From Asterochloris sp. CNOR1 (lineage: Eukaryota > Chlorophyta > Trebouxiophyceae > Trebouxiales > Trebouxiaceae), in the NCBI GenBank assembly GCA_963969365.1, contig OZ017753.1:2294001-2358000 (forward strand): a DNA stretch of 64,000 bases, in the 5' to 3' direction. Shown here piece after piece: positions 1-10,100 of this stretch (positions are counted from its first letter, which is position 1; every line of letters starts with the position of its first letter). The notes under the pieces are model-generated. The model ran no database searches. It saw only the letters and a list, made by a program, of their open reading frames with translations, and was not told the DNA's origin. The translations under genes were made by a program, and so were the position numbers.

Positions 1-3000
1 CCCAGCAGCGTCCCGCTGGCGCCGTGCACCTGCTGCTGCAGCCTTGTGGCTCATCACAGCACTCTCAGCCAAGTCTAGCTGCGACTGTAGGCCTTCTCTC
101 AGGGCCAGATCTGTGGCTGCAACAGCAGCTGCAGTGCGCTGCTTCTCCTCAAGAAGCTGCACCTGCACACCAGAGTGTCTGTCAATTTCACACCTGGTGC
201 GCCCAGCGTGCTGGTGCAATCATAGCAGCCTGGGTCCTTCAGCACGGGACAGCCCATCAGGATTTGACATGCCTGCTGACATGTCAATGCCTGGCTGCTT
301 TGGAGGAGTGGAGTGAGGCACAACCTGCTGCGTGTGCAGGAGGCACAGGCACCAGGGGCTGTCACCCAGCGCTGAACATCCCAAAGGCTGTCAACTTGGA
401 TCCCTATGCCAACACATTGAGCAACCCTGCTGGATCACACATTGCTATGTCACCTGACTCTGAGCATTGCTCACCTGCTGCTGCGTTTGAGCGAGTTGGT
501 CATGGGCCTCCTGCAGCTCATCAACCGCCCCAGCACTGGCGGCACCACCGCGAGAGGTGCCACCTCCCCCAGCAGCGCTGCTGCCCCTGGCGAGGCCTGC
601 CTGCAGCTGCTGGGTGTGCGCAGTCAGCAGGGCCAGCTGGTTGCGCGTCTCTGCGCCCTCTGCCTCTGCCATGAGGGCTCGGTCCAGGGCATCAGCCGCC
701 TCCTCCTTGGCATCAGCCAGATGCCCCTGCCACACACACCCCAAGTGCCTGCTTTAGGCACTGTGTATGCTGTCTGTGAGTAGCAGTGGCATGCAAAACA
801 ACAGCAGCAAGAGAGCAGCATGCTCAAAAGCGATTGACTGGGATGCAGCAAGCTGTGACGCAACCAAGTGACTGGCCTGCTTGTTTCTGTGGTCACTGCA
901 TGGGTGAGCGCGGCTTGAAGGTTGCACGTGCGCCTGGGTTACAACAGCATGCACCAGCAAGCTGTGACCTCGCCAAACTCCATGTGAACCAGGAGGACGA
1001 GCTACCACACTGTCACAGCAGCACAGTGAGGAACCTGTCACCCTATGAGGCAGCACCTCTTGCCTGAGCTTGGTGCATTGCAGCTTGGCCTGAGGCAGCA
1101 CCTTCTGCTATAGAGGCAAGATGAGCAAAGCAGCCTGAAGCAGCAATCTTTTACTTGTTGTGATGCTGCCGTGGTGCAGCCTGAGGCAGCACCTCTGGCC
1201 TCAGGCTGATATACCACAGCCAGAGGCAGTGCCCATCACCTGAAGCTGCTGCACCTCAGCCTGGACAGCTGCCAGGCGCTCATCCGCATCCTCGAAGGGG
1301 TCGACTCCCTCGCCATCGGTCTGCACAGCAGCCTCTGCACACCCTGCTGCTGGGTGCTGCTGGCTTGCAGGGTCACCGCTGGCTGCTCCATAATCATGTG
1401 CCTCAGCTGAGGCAGCCACGCCAGCTGAGTTACCACTGCCAGTGCCTGCTAGCCCTGTTTGCGCTTCTGCATCTGCCAGGCCCACTGGCTGCACAGAGGC
1501 TGCGTGTCCCTGGCTGGTGGCGCCAGTGGCTTGGCGGCTGCTCTCTGCATGGCTGCCAAGGGCAGAAGCGGCTTCACCTGTACCTCGCCGCTGCCGCTGC
1601 AGAGCCTCCTCCGCTGCGTGGCGCAGACCGATCTCTGCCTGTTGCATGCCCAGGACCAGTCAGAATCCGCCCCGTCCACCAGGCAATGCAGCCGGACGAT
1701 GACACTTGGGAAATTTCTGAGCAAGCCTTGAGTGTGCTGCCCCCCAAGTACGCATTGGGTGGTGCATGCATGCACACCCCCTGCATACGGCAGTGGCAGC
1801 GGCCATTCATGGTGGACATGCGGGGACACAGCACACAGTGGCTTTCAGAACTTCCTCTGTGAGATGTGGCAGGTTTTAGTGAAGCAGATATACCCTCTGC
1901 CATGGCCATTGGCCTCCTGGACTGTCAGGCAAAGAGCCCACCGTGAGCTGTCCCTGCAGCAAGGTCAGGGTCTCCTGGACGCCATGCAACTCCCTGGTCG
2001 CCCTGCAGCCATTGGATGACGACTTTCAGGCCATGCAACACCAAGACAGTGCATAGTTTGGCAACACCAGCCAGCATGAGGCAGACCGCGCTCAGCGAGA
2101 TGTCTGCAGAATCTCTTTTCTCCAGGGTCGTGTACAGTTTCACCATGCGGCACCCAGACCTGGCAGCAGTAAGCAATTCACCGGGAGCAGCAGTGACCAG
2201 AAACAGGTGCAACAAAAGGCAGCATCGAGGGAGTTGGCCTCACGTCTGGGCGCTGCGAAAGCGCCTGCCTAGCGCGCTGCATAGCCTACTGCAGCGCTCC
2301 TAAAGCCGGGAGCATTCAGCATCTCACCCCAGGCGGTGCTGTTGGGCCTGCCTGGCAGGCTGCACGGCCTGGTAACAGCACCAACATGAAGAAGGCCCCC
2401 CAAGCACGGCAGAGCAACCTGGCAACACAAGAGGGTGACAAAGCCTCAAGCAAGTTGCCTCTGGCGATCCTGCTGAGCCTGCTTGGCACGCTCCATGGCC
2501 CGCTTGAGGCTGTCCACCAGGCTGCGCTCCACGCTGTGGTGGCTGCCAGACGGGCTCTGCTGCTCTGCAGGCGTGCACACAAACAATGAGCGGCCATTCG
2601 TGTTGGAGGGATCCAGAGAAGCTTCCCAATTTGCTTTGCTAGCTTGCGTAGTGACCTCCCTGCCATAACGTAGACGTGCATACAAGGCAGCTGTGCCGTG
2701 GTCGCCTGAGTGTCAGCTGCCGGGTTCCTTCTCAAGCTGCTCCCGTACCTGCTACATGAGGGGAAGACCGCAATGCCACACCTTGCCAAGCTGTGCTAGG
2801 CTGGCAACTCACCAAAGCTACGCACGCTGTTAAAAGAAGGAGTGCCAGGCACTCCTGCTTGAGTCCCCACAGATGCTGCAGGCTCCCATGCAGCACTGGC
2901 CCCTGCTGTCGGTAACTGGGCCGACCCCTGTGCCTCAGCAGTTGCAGCCAAAGCCACCTCTGCAAGCATGCAGAAGCATCCTATAAAGCACTGCTCACAT

Positions 3001-4469
3001 AAACATTGCAACATCCACCCCTCATCAGGGGTACCACTGAAACACATGTTGCAGCAAACACCCCATTCATGCAGCATCAGTGTGCAGGCATCCACCATCC
3101 CCTGCGGCAAAGTGGTTGCACTTGGTCGACGTGCAGGCGCTCACCATTGCCCTGCTGTGACAGCAGATGTACGGGCTGCTGAGTGCTCCCGCAGAGTGGC
3201 CAACCCCCTCTGGTATACAACTTACAGCAGCAGTGTGCAGACCCTCACCGTCGCCCTGCTGCAAGGCCGCTTCTGAGGGAGCGCTCTCAGCACACAGGCT
3301 GCCAGCATCTGAGGCTGCCTGAGAGTGCTCCAGCTCCAGGTTGAAGGACCGCAGGGAGCCACTCCTGCCCGCTGCGGGGCCTGAGCGCCTACCGCCCGCT
3401 GGCTGGTGCAGCATGATCGGGCTCACTGCTGGCGCCTCAGCCGACAGCCTGCCTGCTGCAGGGCCTGAGCGCCCAGGGGCCCCCAGCTGGTGCAACATGA
3501 ACGGGCTTTCCCCAGATGCCTCAGCTGAAAGCCTGCCCGCAAGGCCTGATTGCACACTGCGCCCGCTGAAGTAGGCACCCAGGGAGGGTGACCCCTGTCC
3601 AGATGCCTCAGCCGCGTGCCCGCCGACGTGGCCTGAGCGCAAAGTGCCCTCTGTGTGGTACCTGCACCACCCAGTTCAGATCTGACACATGTGCAGAGAG
3701 TGCACTGCCTCAAGCCTACAGAGACTGCACAGACAGACCAGACTGGTGGCACAAGGTGAGCCCCCAGCATGACCCACCAGCTCAGAGCACAGGCATACAG
3801 GCTTACCTTGTGTCTGCATATTGAGATAGAGAGCGGGAGCTCCAAGTGGAGGCCTCAGCGGACAGCCTGGCAGCTCCTGCTGCTGCACCAGTGCCAGTTC
3901 TGCTTGTACCAGCAGGTGTGAACTTTGGAGTGACGGCGTCTGTGGGCGCATCCTTTTGAGGGGTGTCTGCTGCAGTGGTGAGGTAGCTCCTGGCACTGCT
4001 GGCACTGCTCCCTGATGAGCCAGCTGAGAGCAGGGGTTCACTGGCGCCGCCCGGGAGCATGTCTGCCCAGCCAGCCGTCAGGTGGGGCTGCAACAGGACT
4101 CGCTGAGTGAAGGCCGTGCCTGCTGACAAGCTGCGCCGCTGCAGTGTGCCCGTGCTGCTGACAGCAGCGCGGTGCAGAGTGCCAGGGCTGCTCGAGCGCC
4201 ATGAGGCAGCCTTGCCTGTGACCTGGCCGGTGTGGCTGCCCAACTCCTGCATTGGGCAGCAGCATGAACATGAGGAGTGGCAGCCGTGTGCATGCTGCAC
4301 CACATCGAAAGCTGGTCTGCACAACTGTGAAGCCACTGACCTGGCGCTGCTGGAGCTGCAACGGCCGCAATGCTGCCCGCAACATGCTTCTGGAATGCAG
4401 TTCTGGAGTCGAGGTAGCATTTATATCTGCTGCAGGGCGTGGCGAAACATCGTGGCTGTCATCCTCCAT
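1..4469 (-). CDS. Large Ser/Ala-rich coiled-coil protein, multi-exon, 3' part beyond the window edge
   Basis: I do not recognise the family. A start codon at 4469 opens an acidic leader (MEDDSHDVSPRP) that splices (donor near 4340, acceptor near 4258) into a long Ser/Ala-rich exon ending near 3816 at SQYADTR. The next exon (about 3660-3253) joins in frame and contains a short tandem protein repeat with the core GRLSAEA..SP.MLHQ and RSGPAAGR. Further exons near 2446-2685 (SLVDSLKRAMERAKQAQQD), 1250-1640, 445-720 and 1-160 (VQLLEEKQRTAAA, LALREGLQSQLDLAES) are rich in Ala, Gln, Glu and Leu with heptad-like spacing, typical of a long coiled coil. The plan, a disordered Ser-rich head followed by a coiled coil, recalls golgin or centrosomal scaffolds, but that is only an analogy. 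The gene is divergent from the small membrane-protein gene at 4705. Exon order is inferred and not every junction was traced. Confidence 0.6.
3082..3268 (-). repeat. Junction echoes beside the coiled-coil gene exon end near 3253
   Basis: The exon 3' end and donor (3235-3268 on the plus strand, GTGCAGACCCTCACCGTCGC) recur in degraded form inside the following intron at 3131-3162 (GTGCAGGCGCTCACCATTGC) and 3082-3115. The spacing is about 50-100 bp. The copies lie in the same orientation and are too short and local to be a dispersed element. Confidence 0.6.
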
Positions 4470-4704
4470 CCTCAAGCGATGCAATCACGTCGGTGTCAAC
4501 TTTTACTGCGACAAGAAATGCGTTGTGCAGAATCGAAAAGCCATGATGATCAGGCAGCAATCTTCTGGGTGTGGTCTATGCGCCGCTCAGCCAAGATGTT
4601 GACCAGAGTCATTGCCTCAAGGTTGACCGCCTTGAGCCCCTCGCGCTGCCCCGCCCTGTTTGCTAAGGCCTTTCCAGGCGCCGAACGATAGCTTGCCTTT
4701 TGCT
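4470..4704. promoter_or_regulatory. Divergent promoter region, coiled-coil gene / membrane-protein gene
   Basis: This 235-bp spacer lies between two inferred start codons on opposite strands, so it must hold both promoters and 5' leaders. No clear TATA box or other motif was seen. It contains another ATG at 4596 whose frame looks like an organelle presequence but stops at 4689, so that ATG was not used. Confidence 0.4.
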
Positions 4705-5828
4705 ATGGGGTCGCTTCCCTTACATCAAAACACGCGGCAGGGTGAGTTGCTGATTCGTGACAGCATGCTGCCTGGTGGCCTGATAAATGCAGGCACTGAT
4801 TGCATTGTTCCTTGCTGCATGTTGTGTACAATTGTCCTCTTGAAAGTACCGCCTTCCCTACAGGCTGTCTTATGGACCTCAGCTCGCATGCCAGGCTTGA
4901 TCAGCCTGTTGCACAGGGCACTGTGGCCAGATTAAAGCACAGCAGGAGGCCACGACAGGCGCGGCGGCAGGCAGTGTGCATGGCGCTCAACACACAGCAG
5001 CAGCGGGAGCGGGCCTCGCTGCGGCGCTCCAGGCCTAGGCAGCCGCGCCCAACCATCAATGCCAACCTGCTTTGGGGCGACATCGTCCTGATCACCTTCT
5101 CTCACCTTGCCTCTGATCGGGTCCCCAAGCACCAAGCAGGCATCCTCACATTTGTGGTGCTCTGCTGCTGGATCGGGGTGAGCTGCTGATGTGTTGAGAG
5201 AGTCATGGCCAAGCAGTTGCATGCTGCTGCAAGCACAACACTGAGTGTGTGCTGCAAGCACAAGTTCCCATGTGTGTACATGGTCACCGCTGCGGCTTTC
5301 ACCAGCTACTGCTGTTGGGCACAATTGCTTGTTACTGGCACTGCCAGGCTATGCTCAGCATCATCTCCACCTGGCCTCTGCTGCACCTGGTGTGCTGAGC
5401 CGCATCGCCCCTGCAGGTTGCGACCGCAAAGGGGGATTACACTATTCGCTCCACCCGCCCAGACACAGTTGCCTTGCTTGATGCCGGCTGGAACATGCTT
5501 GTACACATCGAGCAAGCAGTCGCTACCTGGGTGAGCAAATCTAGACATCCCCTTGCGGCAGCACAGCATGCTGGGGCTGGGGCATTGATGGGCCCAGAAC
5601 TTTGCGCAGAAGTGGCTTTCCTGAAGCATGGTCATGCTGCAGGTTCTCATGGTGCCTACCACGCTGGCGGCTTATGCTGCCATGATCTCACATCAGATGC
5701 TTGACCCCCTGGCGCTTACAGTGCTGCCAGGGCATCGCCTTGCAGCGGAGTCCGAGGTCATGTTCGGGCTTGTGTTCATTCTTACGGCCTGGAGAGCCAT
5801 CTATGGATCAGGATTGACAGGATTGTGA
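4705..5828 (+). CDS. Small multi-pass membrane protein (DUF3054-like?), 216 aa
   Basis: Four exons, 4705-4741, 4864-5177, 5417-5530 and 5643-5828, join in frame (37+314+114+186 nt) through standard GT-AG introns and end in TGA. The product has a basic N-terminus (residues about 30-70, many Arg/Lys) that could be an organelle transit sequence. About four hydrophobic segments follow: WGDIVLITFSHLA, AGILTFVVLCCWIGV, VLMVPTTLAAYAAM and VMFGLVFILTAWRAIYG. A GD near the first helix, a mid-protein W and a C-terminal WR pair resemble DUF3054 proteins of plastids and bacteria, but this is recalled pattern similarity only. The start at 4705 was chosen because its exon has a canonical donor whose phase fits the next exon. 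A start at 4872 or 4980 without that exon is possible. Confidence 0.6.
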
Positions 5829-6221
5829 GGCGCAGGAGTCACCAACAGTCGCATGTGGTCAAACGCGCCCAGAGTGTTTCTGCGCACAAACGAATTTTTT
5901 GCACTGTTCTCAGCACTGTCAGCTGTGTAGCACTTTCAGTTTGAGGTATGTGACAGCATCAATGTACCCTGATGATGCATTCTTGTAAATGAGGAATTGA
6001 GCAGCTGGCCATGTGACCTGGTGTAAACCCTTATATTGTGCTGGGCAGCAGAAATATGCGAAACCGGCCTTTGTGAACAATTTTGACTGGACTGGCAGCC
6101 AAGGAGCCCTCCCACTGCGTGGGAAGCTGCGCATTCCGTGGGCGCCAAGCATTGGCACATGCTGCCTCAGTCCGTGGCCTCAGCACCTGGCATGCTCAAT
6201 TGATTAGCCTTGGGCCGCCCC
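5829..6221. other. Intergenic spacer before PP4c
   Basis: This 393-bp stretch lies between two plus-strand genes. It should hold the 3' end of the membrane-protein gene and the promoter of PP4c. It is somewhat more AT-rich than its surroundings. I saw no ORF, repeat or clear motif in it. Confidence 0.5.
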
Positions 6222-9200
6222 ATGTCGGACCTGGACAGATGGATTGAGCAGCTCAGGGAGTGCAAGCCCCTGAAGGAACCTGAAGTCAAGCAGCTGTGCG
6301 AAAAGGCTCTGGAAATCCTTGTGGAGGAGAGCAATGTGCAGCGAGTGGATGCGCCCGTCACCATCTGTGGGTTTGCACAAATTCATGCAGTCTTGCACTG
6401 CTCTGCTGTCCAGAAGTCCTGCCAGAAGCTGTGCCTGGTCTCACAGAACGCAAGGCGTTGTTGTCCTTGCAATTGTCCTGGCCGCCTGCAGTGTTTGCTG
6501 GTCCGTCCTCAAGGTTTGCTGGCGCCATGAGTGCTGTTGATGCTTTGCCCCTTTCTGCAAGCAGCGACATCGATGTCAACCTTTATCTCAGAGGTCTGGC
6601 TGAGGACAGGGAAGCTTGGGCATTACTCAAAGACCAAGAAGTAATGGGCAGGTGCATGAATGCTGCCGTTAGGCATTGTCCCCAAGCATGTCAAGGCATT
6701 GGTCTGCCTGCAAGGCGCTGTTGTGCCTGCAGGCACTGCCATCCCAGAGGCCTCTCCACGTGGCTCTGCCTTGGCAGTGACACTCTGCAACCCTGCTCCT
6801 GCCTGCAGGCGGCGACATTCATGGGCAGTTCTATGACCTGATGGAGCTGTTCAAGGTAGGCGGGGACTGCCCCCAGACCAACTATCTGTTCATGGGCGAC
6901 TTCGTGGATCGCGGCTTCTACAGCGTGGAGACCCTGCTGCTGCTGCTGTGCCTCAAGGTGGGTGCTGCTGTGGTCACTGCATGCCACCTGAGAAACCTGG
7001 TGTTGCTGCTGAGCCTCAAGGTGGTTGGAAGCGCAGACAGGGTGGTTTGCACAGGCAGGCCTGCAACTCGCCCCAGAATGCATTGCAGGAAGCACAAGCT
7101 GTCCAGCAGATGTCATGTTATTGCACTGGAAAGGCAGGCTGCAAAGCAATCCCATCTGCTGACCACAGCGCCTACAACCCTCCGCGCAATGATCTGCAGG
7201 CAGCCAGAGAAACTCTTGGTATGGTGCACTGCAGGTGCGCTACCCAGACCGGATCATGCTGATTCGGGGGAACCACGAGAGCCGCCAGATCACACAGGTG
7301 GGCAGCCCGGCTGTGCCTGGAGAGCTTCCTGCCTCAGTGGCGGTGCACTGCGCCCCAAGCCTGTCGTGCTACCTGCATGGCGCAGCTGCTGAAGCCGGTG
7401 TTGGCACCAGTGGTGTTGCACCAGGGGCGCAAGGTGGTGTCACACCATTTCCTATGGATGGCTCGCACATCTGCTGGAGGTGGTGTCGTCCCAGATGCTC
7501 AATCTGGTAGTGTTGCACCAGTTGCCCTAAGTGTCGCACCAGTTGCCTCAGGTGCTTCTTGTCCTGGCTGTTTGCTGAGGATAGGAAGGTGGGTGAATAA
7601 AACAAAGCAAGCAAGCAAGCAAGCGAGCAAGCTGCCTGCTGTTGCAGGTGTACGGCTTCTATGACGAGTGTCTGCGCAAGTACGGCTCAGTCAATGTGTG
7701 GCGGTACTGCACAGACATCTTTGACTACCTCAGGTGAGCAGCCACACCCAGCAGCAGGAATGGACCCAACAGCGGTCACTGTGCCACAGGCAGGCTCTTC
7801 AGGGCCAGGCTGTGACTTTGAAGCAACAGTCAGGTGGCTGGCTGCAGCAGAAGCCTGCCAGCTGCTCATGTTTAGCTGGATGCGATGCTGCACTGACCCG
7901 TCTGTTTGGGTGCATCCTCTCAGCACGGTCTGTGTCAATCCATGGGGCAGCACTTGACCTTTGCATCCCCTGCCCTGCAGCCTCTCTGCGCTCATTGACA
8001 ACCGCATCTTCTGTGTACATGGGGGGCTGTCCCCCACGGTGCAGACACTAGACCAGGTGGGTTCATGGCGCATCAAGGGAAGCGCGCCTCTGAGTCTCCT
8101 CCACATGCTCTGTTGAGACTGCAGCCATGATCCACAATGCGCACCTGCACCTGCACCTGCGCCGCTCTCTGGCGTGTGCGCCAGCCCTTGCAGCCAGCCC
8201 CTTCAGCCTGCCCCCGTGCTGCACAGCATGTGTGCCAATGAGAGGACACCTGCCCCGGTTGGCCTGCAGCTGGCATCATCTTCTGATCAAGCACTGCCTC
8301 CTGGAGCTTGGGTGCACTGGTGCTTAAGCCTGGTGCCTGTGGCTTGCAGTGTGCCTGAGATGATGTAACTGCCCTGCGCTACAACAGCGCACTCTCTTGC
8401 CAAGCAGTGCTGTGCTGCAATGTCACTGTGTCTGAGAGAAGACCATATGCACAGCGCTGCTTGTTGTGTACCACATTTGAGAGTTTCTGGCCCTGCCCTG
8501 TAGCTGCGCACCATTGACCGCAAGCTAGAAGTGCCGCACGATGGGGCCATGTGTGACCTGCTCTGGTCTGACCCGGAAGACATTGAGGGGTGAGTGGGGC
8601 CCTGCTTGAGGGAGCATTGTAGGTGACACGTACCATCCACCCTCAGCTCTGGTGGTGCCAGGTGCAACCACACGGTCTGACCAAGAGTACATTAGAGGGC
8701 CGACTTTTGCCTGGCATGCATCATCTCATAGGAGCATTGCACATCAAATGCAGCTGTGCATTCATCTGCCTCAGCTATGGTCTGGAGGCTAGGCATTCCA
8801 TTCTGTCTGGCACTGACTCACCTGTGGCTTCACACCCAGCTGTCCTGAATCTAGTGATTGATGCAGTCTCATAGCTGCCCTGTGCACCCTGCTGAGCACT
8901 CTCCACCCTGCGTGATTCAGTGTTGATGATGGTGCAGCTCACTCTGCACTGGCAACAGGGGTAGCAACCCATGTGGGGGCCTGGCTACCTGTGCAGTGTA
9001 CCTTGCTCTTTAATACATCTCACCCTTTCCCTGCCCTGGCCGGTGCGGCCTTGACCTGGAGGTTCGAGCCACCTGTTGTTCAGGCTGCAGCTGACCCTTG
9101 ATGACCCCTGTGCAGCGCCTAAGCTCTGCCTGTGTCCCGGGCAGGTGGGGGCTCAGCTTGCAAGCATGGGCTCGGACTGCTTGTCATCAAGCTGCACTGG

Positions 9201-9953
9201 TCCAGCTCGCTGACTGCCCCATGAGCCCTGGCAGGTGGGGCCTCCGCCCAAGGGACGCCATCACCTGTCTTGCAAGCTCCACTGGCAATTGCGGCCAATC
9301 TAGCATTTCTTGAAGCTCACAGTCGCCCGGCGCTGTTTCAGGTGGGGCCTCAGCCCGCGGGGTGCTGGTTACCTGTTTGGCGGCGACATCTGCACCAATT
9401 TCAACCAGACCAACAAGGTGGAGCTTATCGCACGAGCTCACCAGCTGGTCATGGAGGGCTACAAGCTCATGTTCAACTCCCAGCTGGTCACCGTCTGGTC
9501 TGCGCCCAACTATTGCTACAGGTGGGCCGGGGCAGCATGGGGGTTCAGGCCCTCGCATGGGTGACTGCTGGCAGGGCCCATTGCTGAACCCAGAAACTGG
9601 CAGTGTTCCTGCTGATCCATCATTGGCAGGTGGTTACAGCCTGGTCTCCTGCTGACGCACCTCAGCCTCCTTCTGATGTGTGCTTCCACATCATCAATGC
9701 CTCTGCCCATGCTGATGCAATGTGCTGCACCTGCAGATGTGGCAATGTTGCAGCCATTTTAGAGCTGGATGAGCACCTACAGAAAAATTTCATGGTGAGC
9801 ACTGTGCCTCCTCAGCGCTTTGTGCTCTCTTTCCACTGAGCACTGTGCTTCCAAAGACTGACCAATCTGTGTCTGCAGGTGTTTGAGGCCGCACCCCAGG
9901 ATGCAAGGGGCCCCGTGCCTGCCAAGAAGCCCCCCGCAGATTATTTCCTTTGA
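6222..9953 (+). CDS. PP4C: Serine/threonine protein phosphatase 4 catalytic subunit (PP4c/PPX), 305 aa
   Basis: Nine exons (6222-6366, 6809-6957, 7235-7297, 7648-7733, 7981-8056, 8504-8589, 9342-9521, 9737-9794, 9879-9953) total 918 nt and keep frame throughout. The 305-aa product is close to the usual 307 aa. It starts [15 protein letters not shown] and carries the PPP metallophosphatase signatures GDIHG (Asp51, His53), GDFVDRG (Asp79) and RGNHE (Asn111, His112), then [14 protein letters not shown] and [11 protein letters not shown]. It ends in DYFL, the carboxyl-methylated tail typical of the PP2A/PP4/PP6 group. The N-terminus, the FKVGGD segment and the tail fit PP4 better than PP2A or PP6. 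PP4 dephosphorylates DNA-repair, centrosome and signalling substrates in complex with R2/R3 regulatory subunits. The 3' end faces the transporter gene across 147 bp. No lesion was seen; all metal-binding residues I checked are present. Confidence 0.96.
6940..7027 (+). repeat. Donor-side junction echo in PP4c intron 2
   Basis: The end of exon 2 and its donor (GCTGTGCCTCAAG|GTGGGT, to about 6963) recur about 60 bp downstream inside the intron as GCTGAGCCTCAAG|GTGGTT near 7007-7025. The copy keeps a GT after AAG and could act as a weak alternative donor. Confidence 0.65.
7603..7632 (+). repeat. (AAGC)n microsatellite in PP4c intron 3
   Basis: About seven near-perfect AAGC units, one with a G change (AAGCGAGC), lie shortly upstream of the exon 4 acceptor. 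Confidence 0.9.
8966..9380 (+). repeat. Acceptor-side junction echoes before PP4c exon 7
   Basis: The acceptor and first bases of exon 7 (CAG|GTGGGGCCTCAGCCCG at 9339) are preceded in the intron by copies at about 9141 (GCAGGTGGGGGCTCAGC) and 9231 (GCAGGTGGGGCCTCCGC), spaced about 90-107 bp. A weaker copy sits near 8970 (ATGTGGGGGCCTGGCTACC). The copies extend into exon-like sequence (CACCTGT against TACCTGT), so they are copies of the junction and not just of the acceptor consensus. Confidence 0.8.
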
Positions 9954-10100
9954 TGCAGTCTGGGAACCTCTACTATTGACCCTGCTCCCTGTTTGGTCGA
10001 GGTGCTGTGACACTCATGCGTCACCAGTTGCACTTGACATTGCGCTCACGCACGAAGAGTTAGTTTCTGTTTCACAGTCAATACGCAGTGATGCTATATC

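Noticed and set aside
445-744. Separate short coiled-coil gene on the minus strand
   Set aside because: It lacks a proper ATG and has splice-like ends; it reads as one exon of the long coiled-coil gene that ends off the left edge.
3067-3110. Coding extension of the coiled-coil exon past 3253
   Set aside because: The open frame continues, but a good donor (ACG|GTGAGG) lies at about 3252 and the following sequence is an echo of that junction, so it is taken as intron.
4107-4691. Long plus-strand open frame of 194 codons
   Set aside because: It overlaps in antisense the Ser-rich exon of the coiled-coil gene, whose frame, splice sites and composition are better.
4596-4691. Organelle-presequence-like ORF (MLTRVIASRLTALSPSRC)
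   Set aside because: It ends in a stop at 4689 with no donor before it that would join to the membrane-protein exons. It may be an upstream ORF or chance.
9050-9085. GGTTCGAGCC resembling a tRNA T-loop
   Set aside because: The flanking bases do not form a 5-bp T stem, no anticodon arm or acceptor stem fits, and the site lies inside a PP4c intron.
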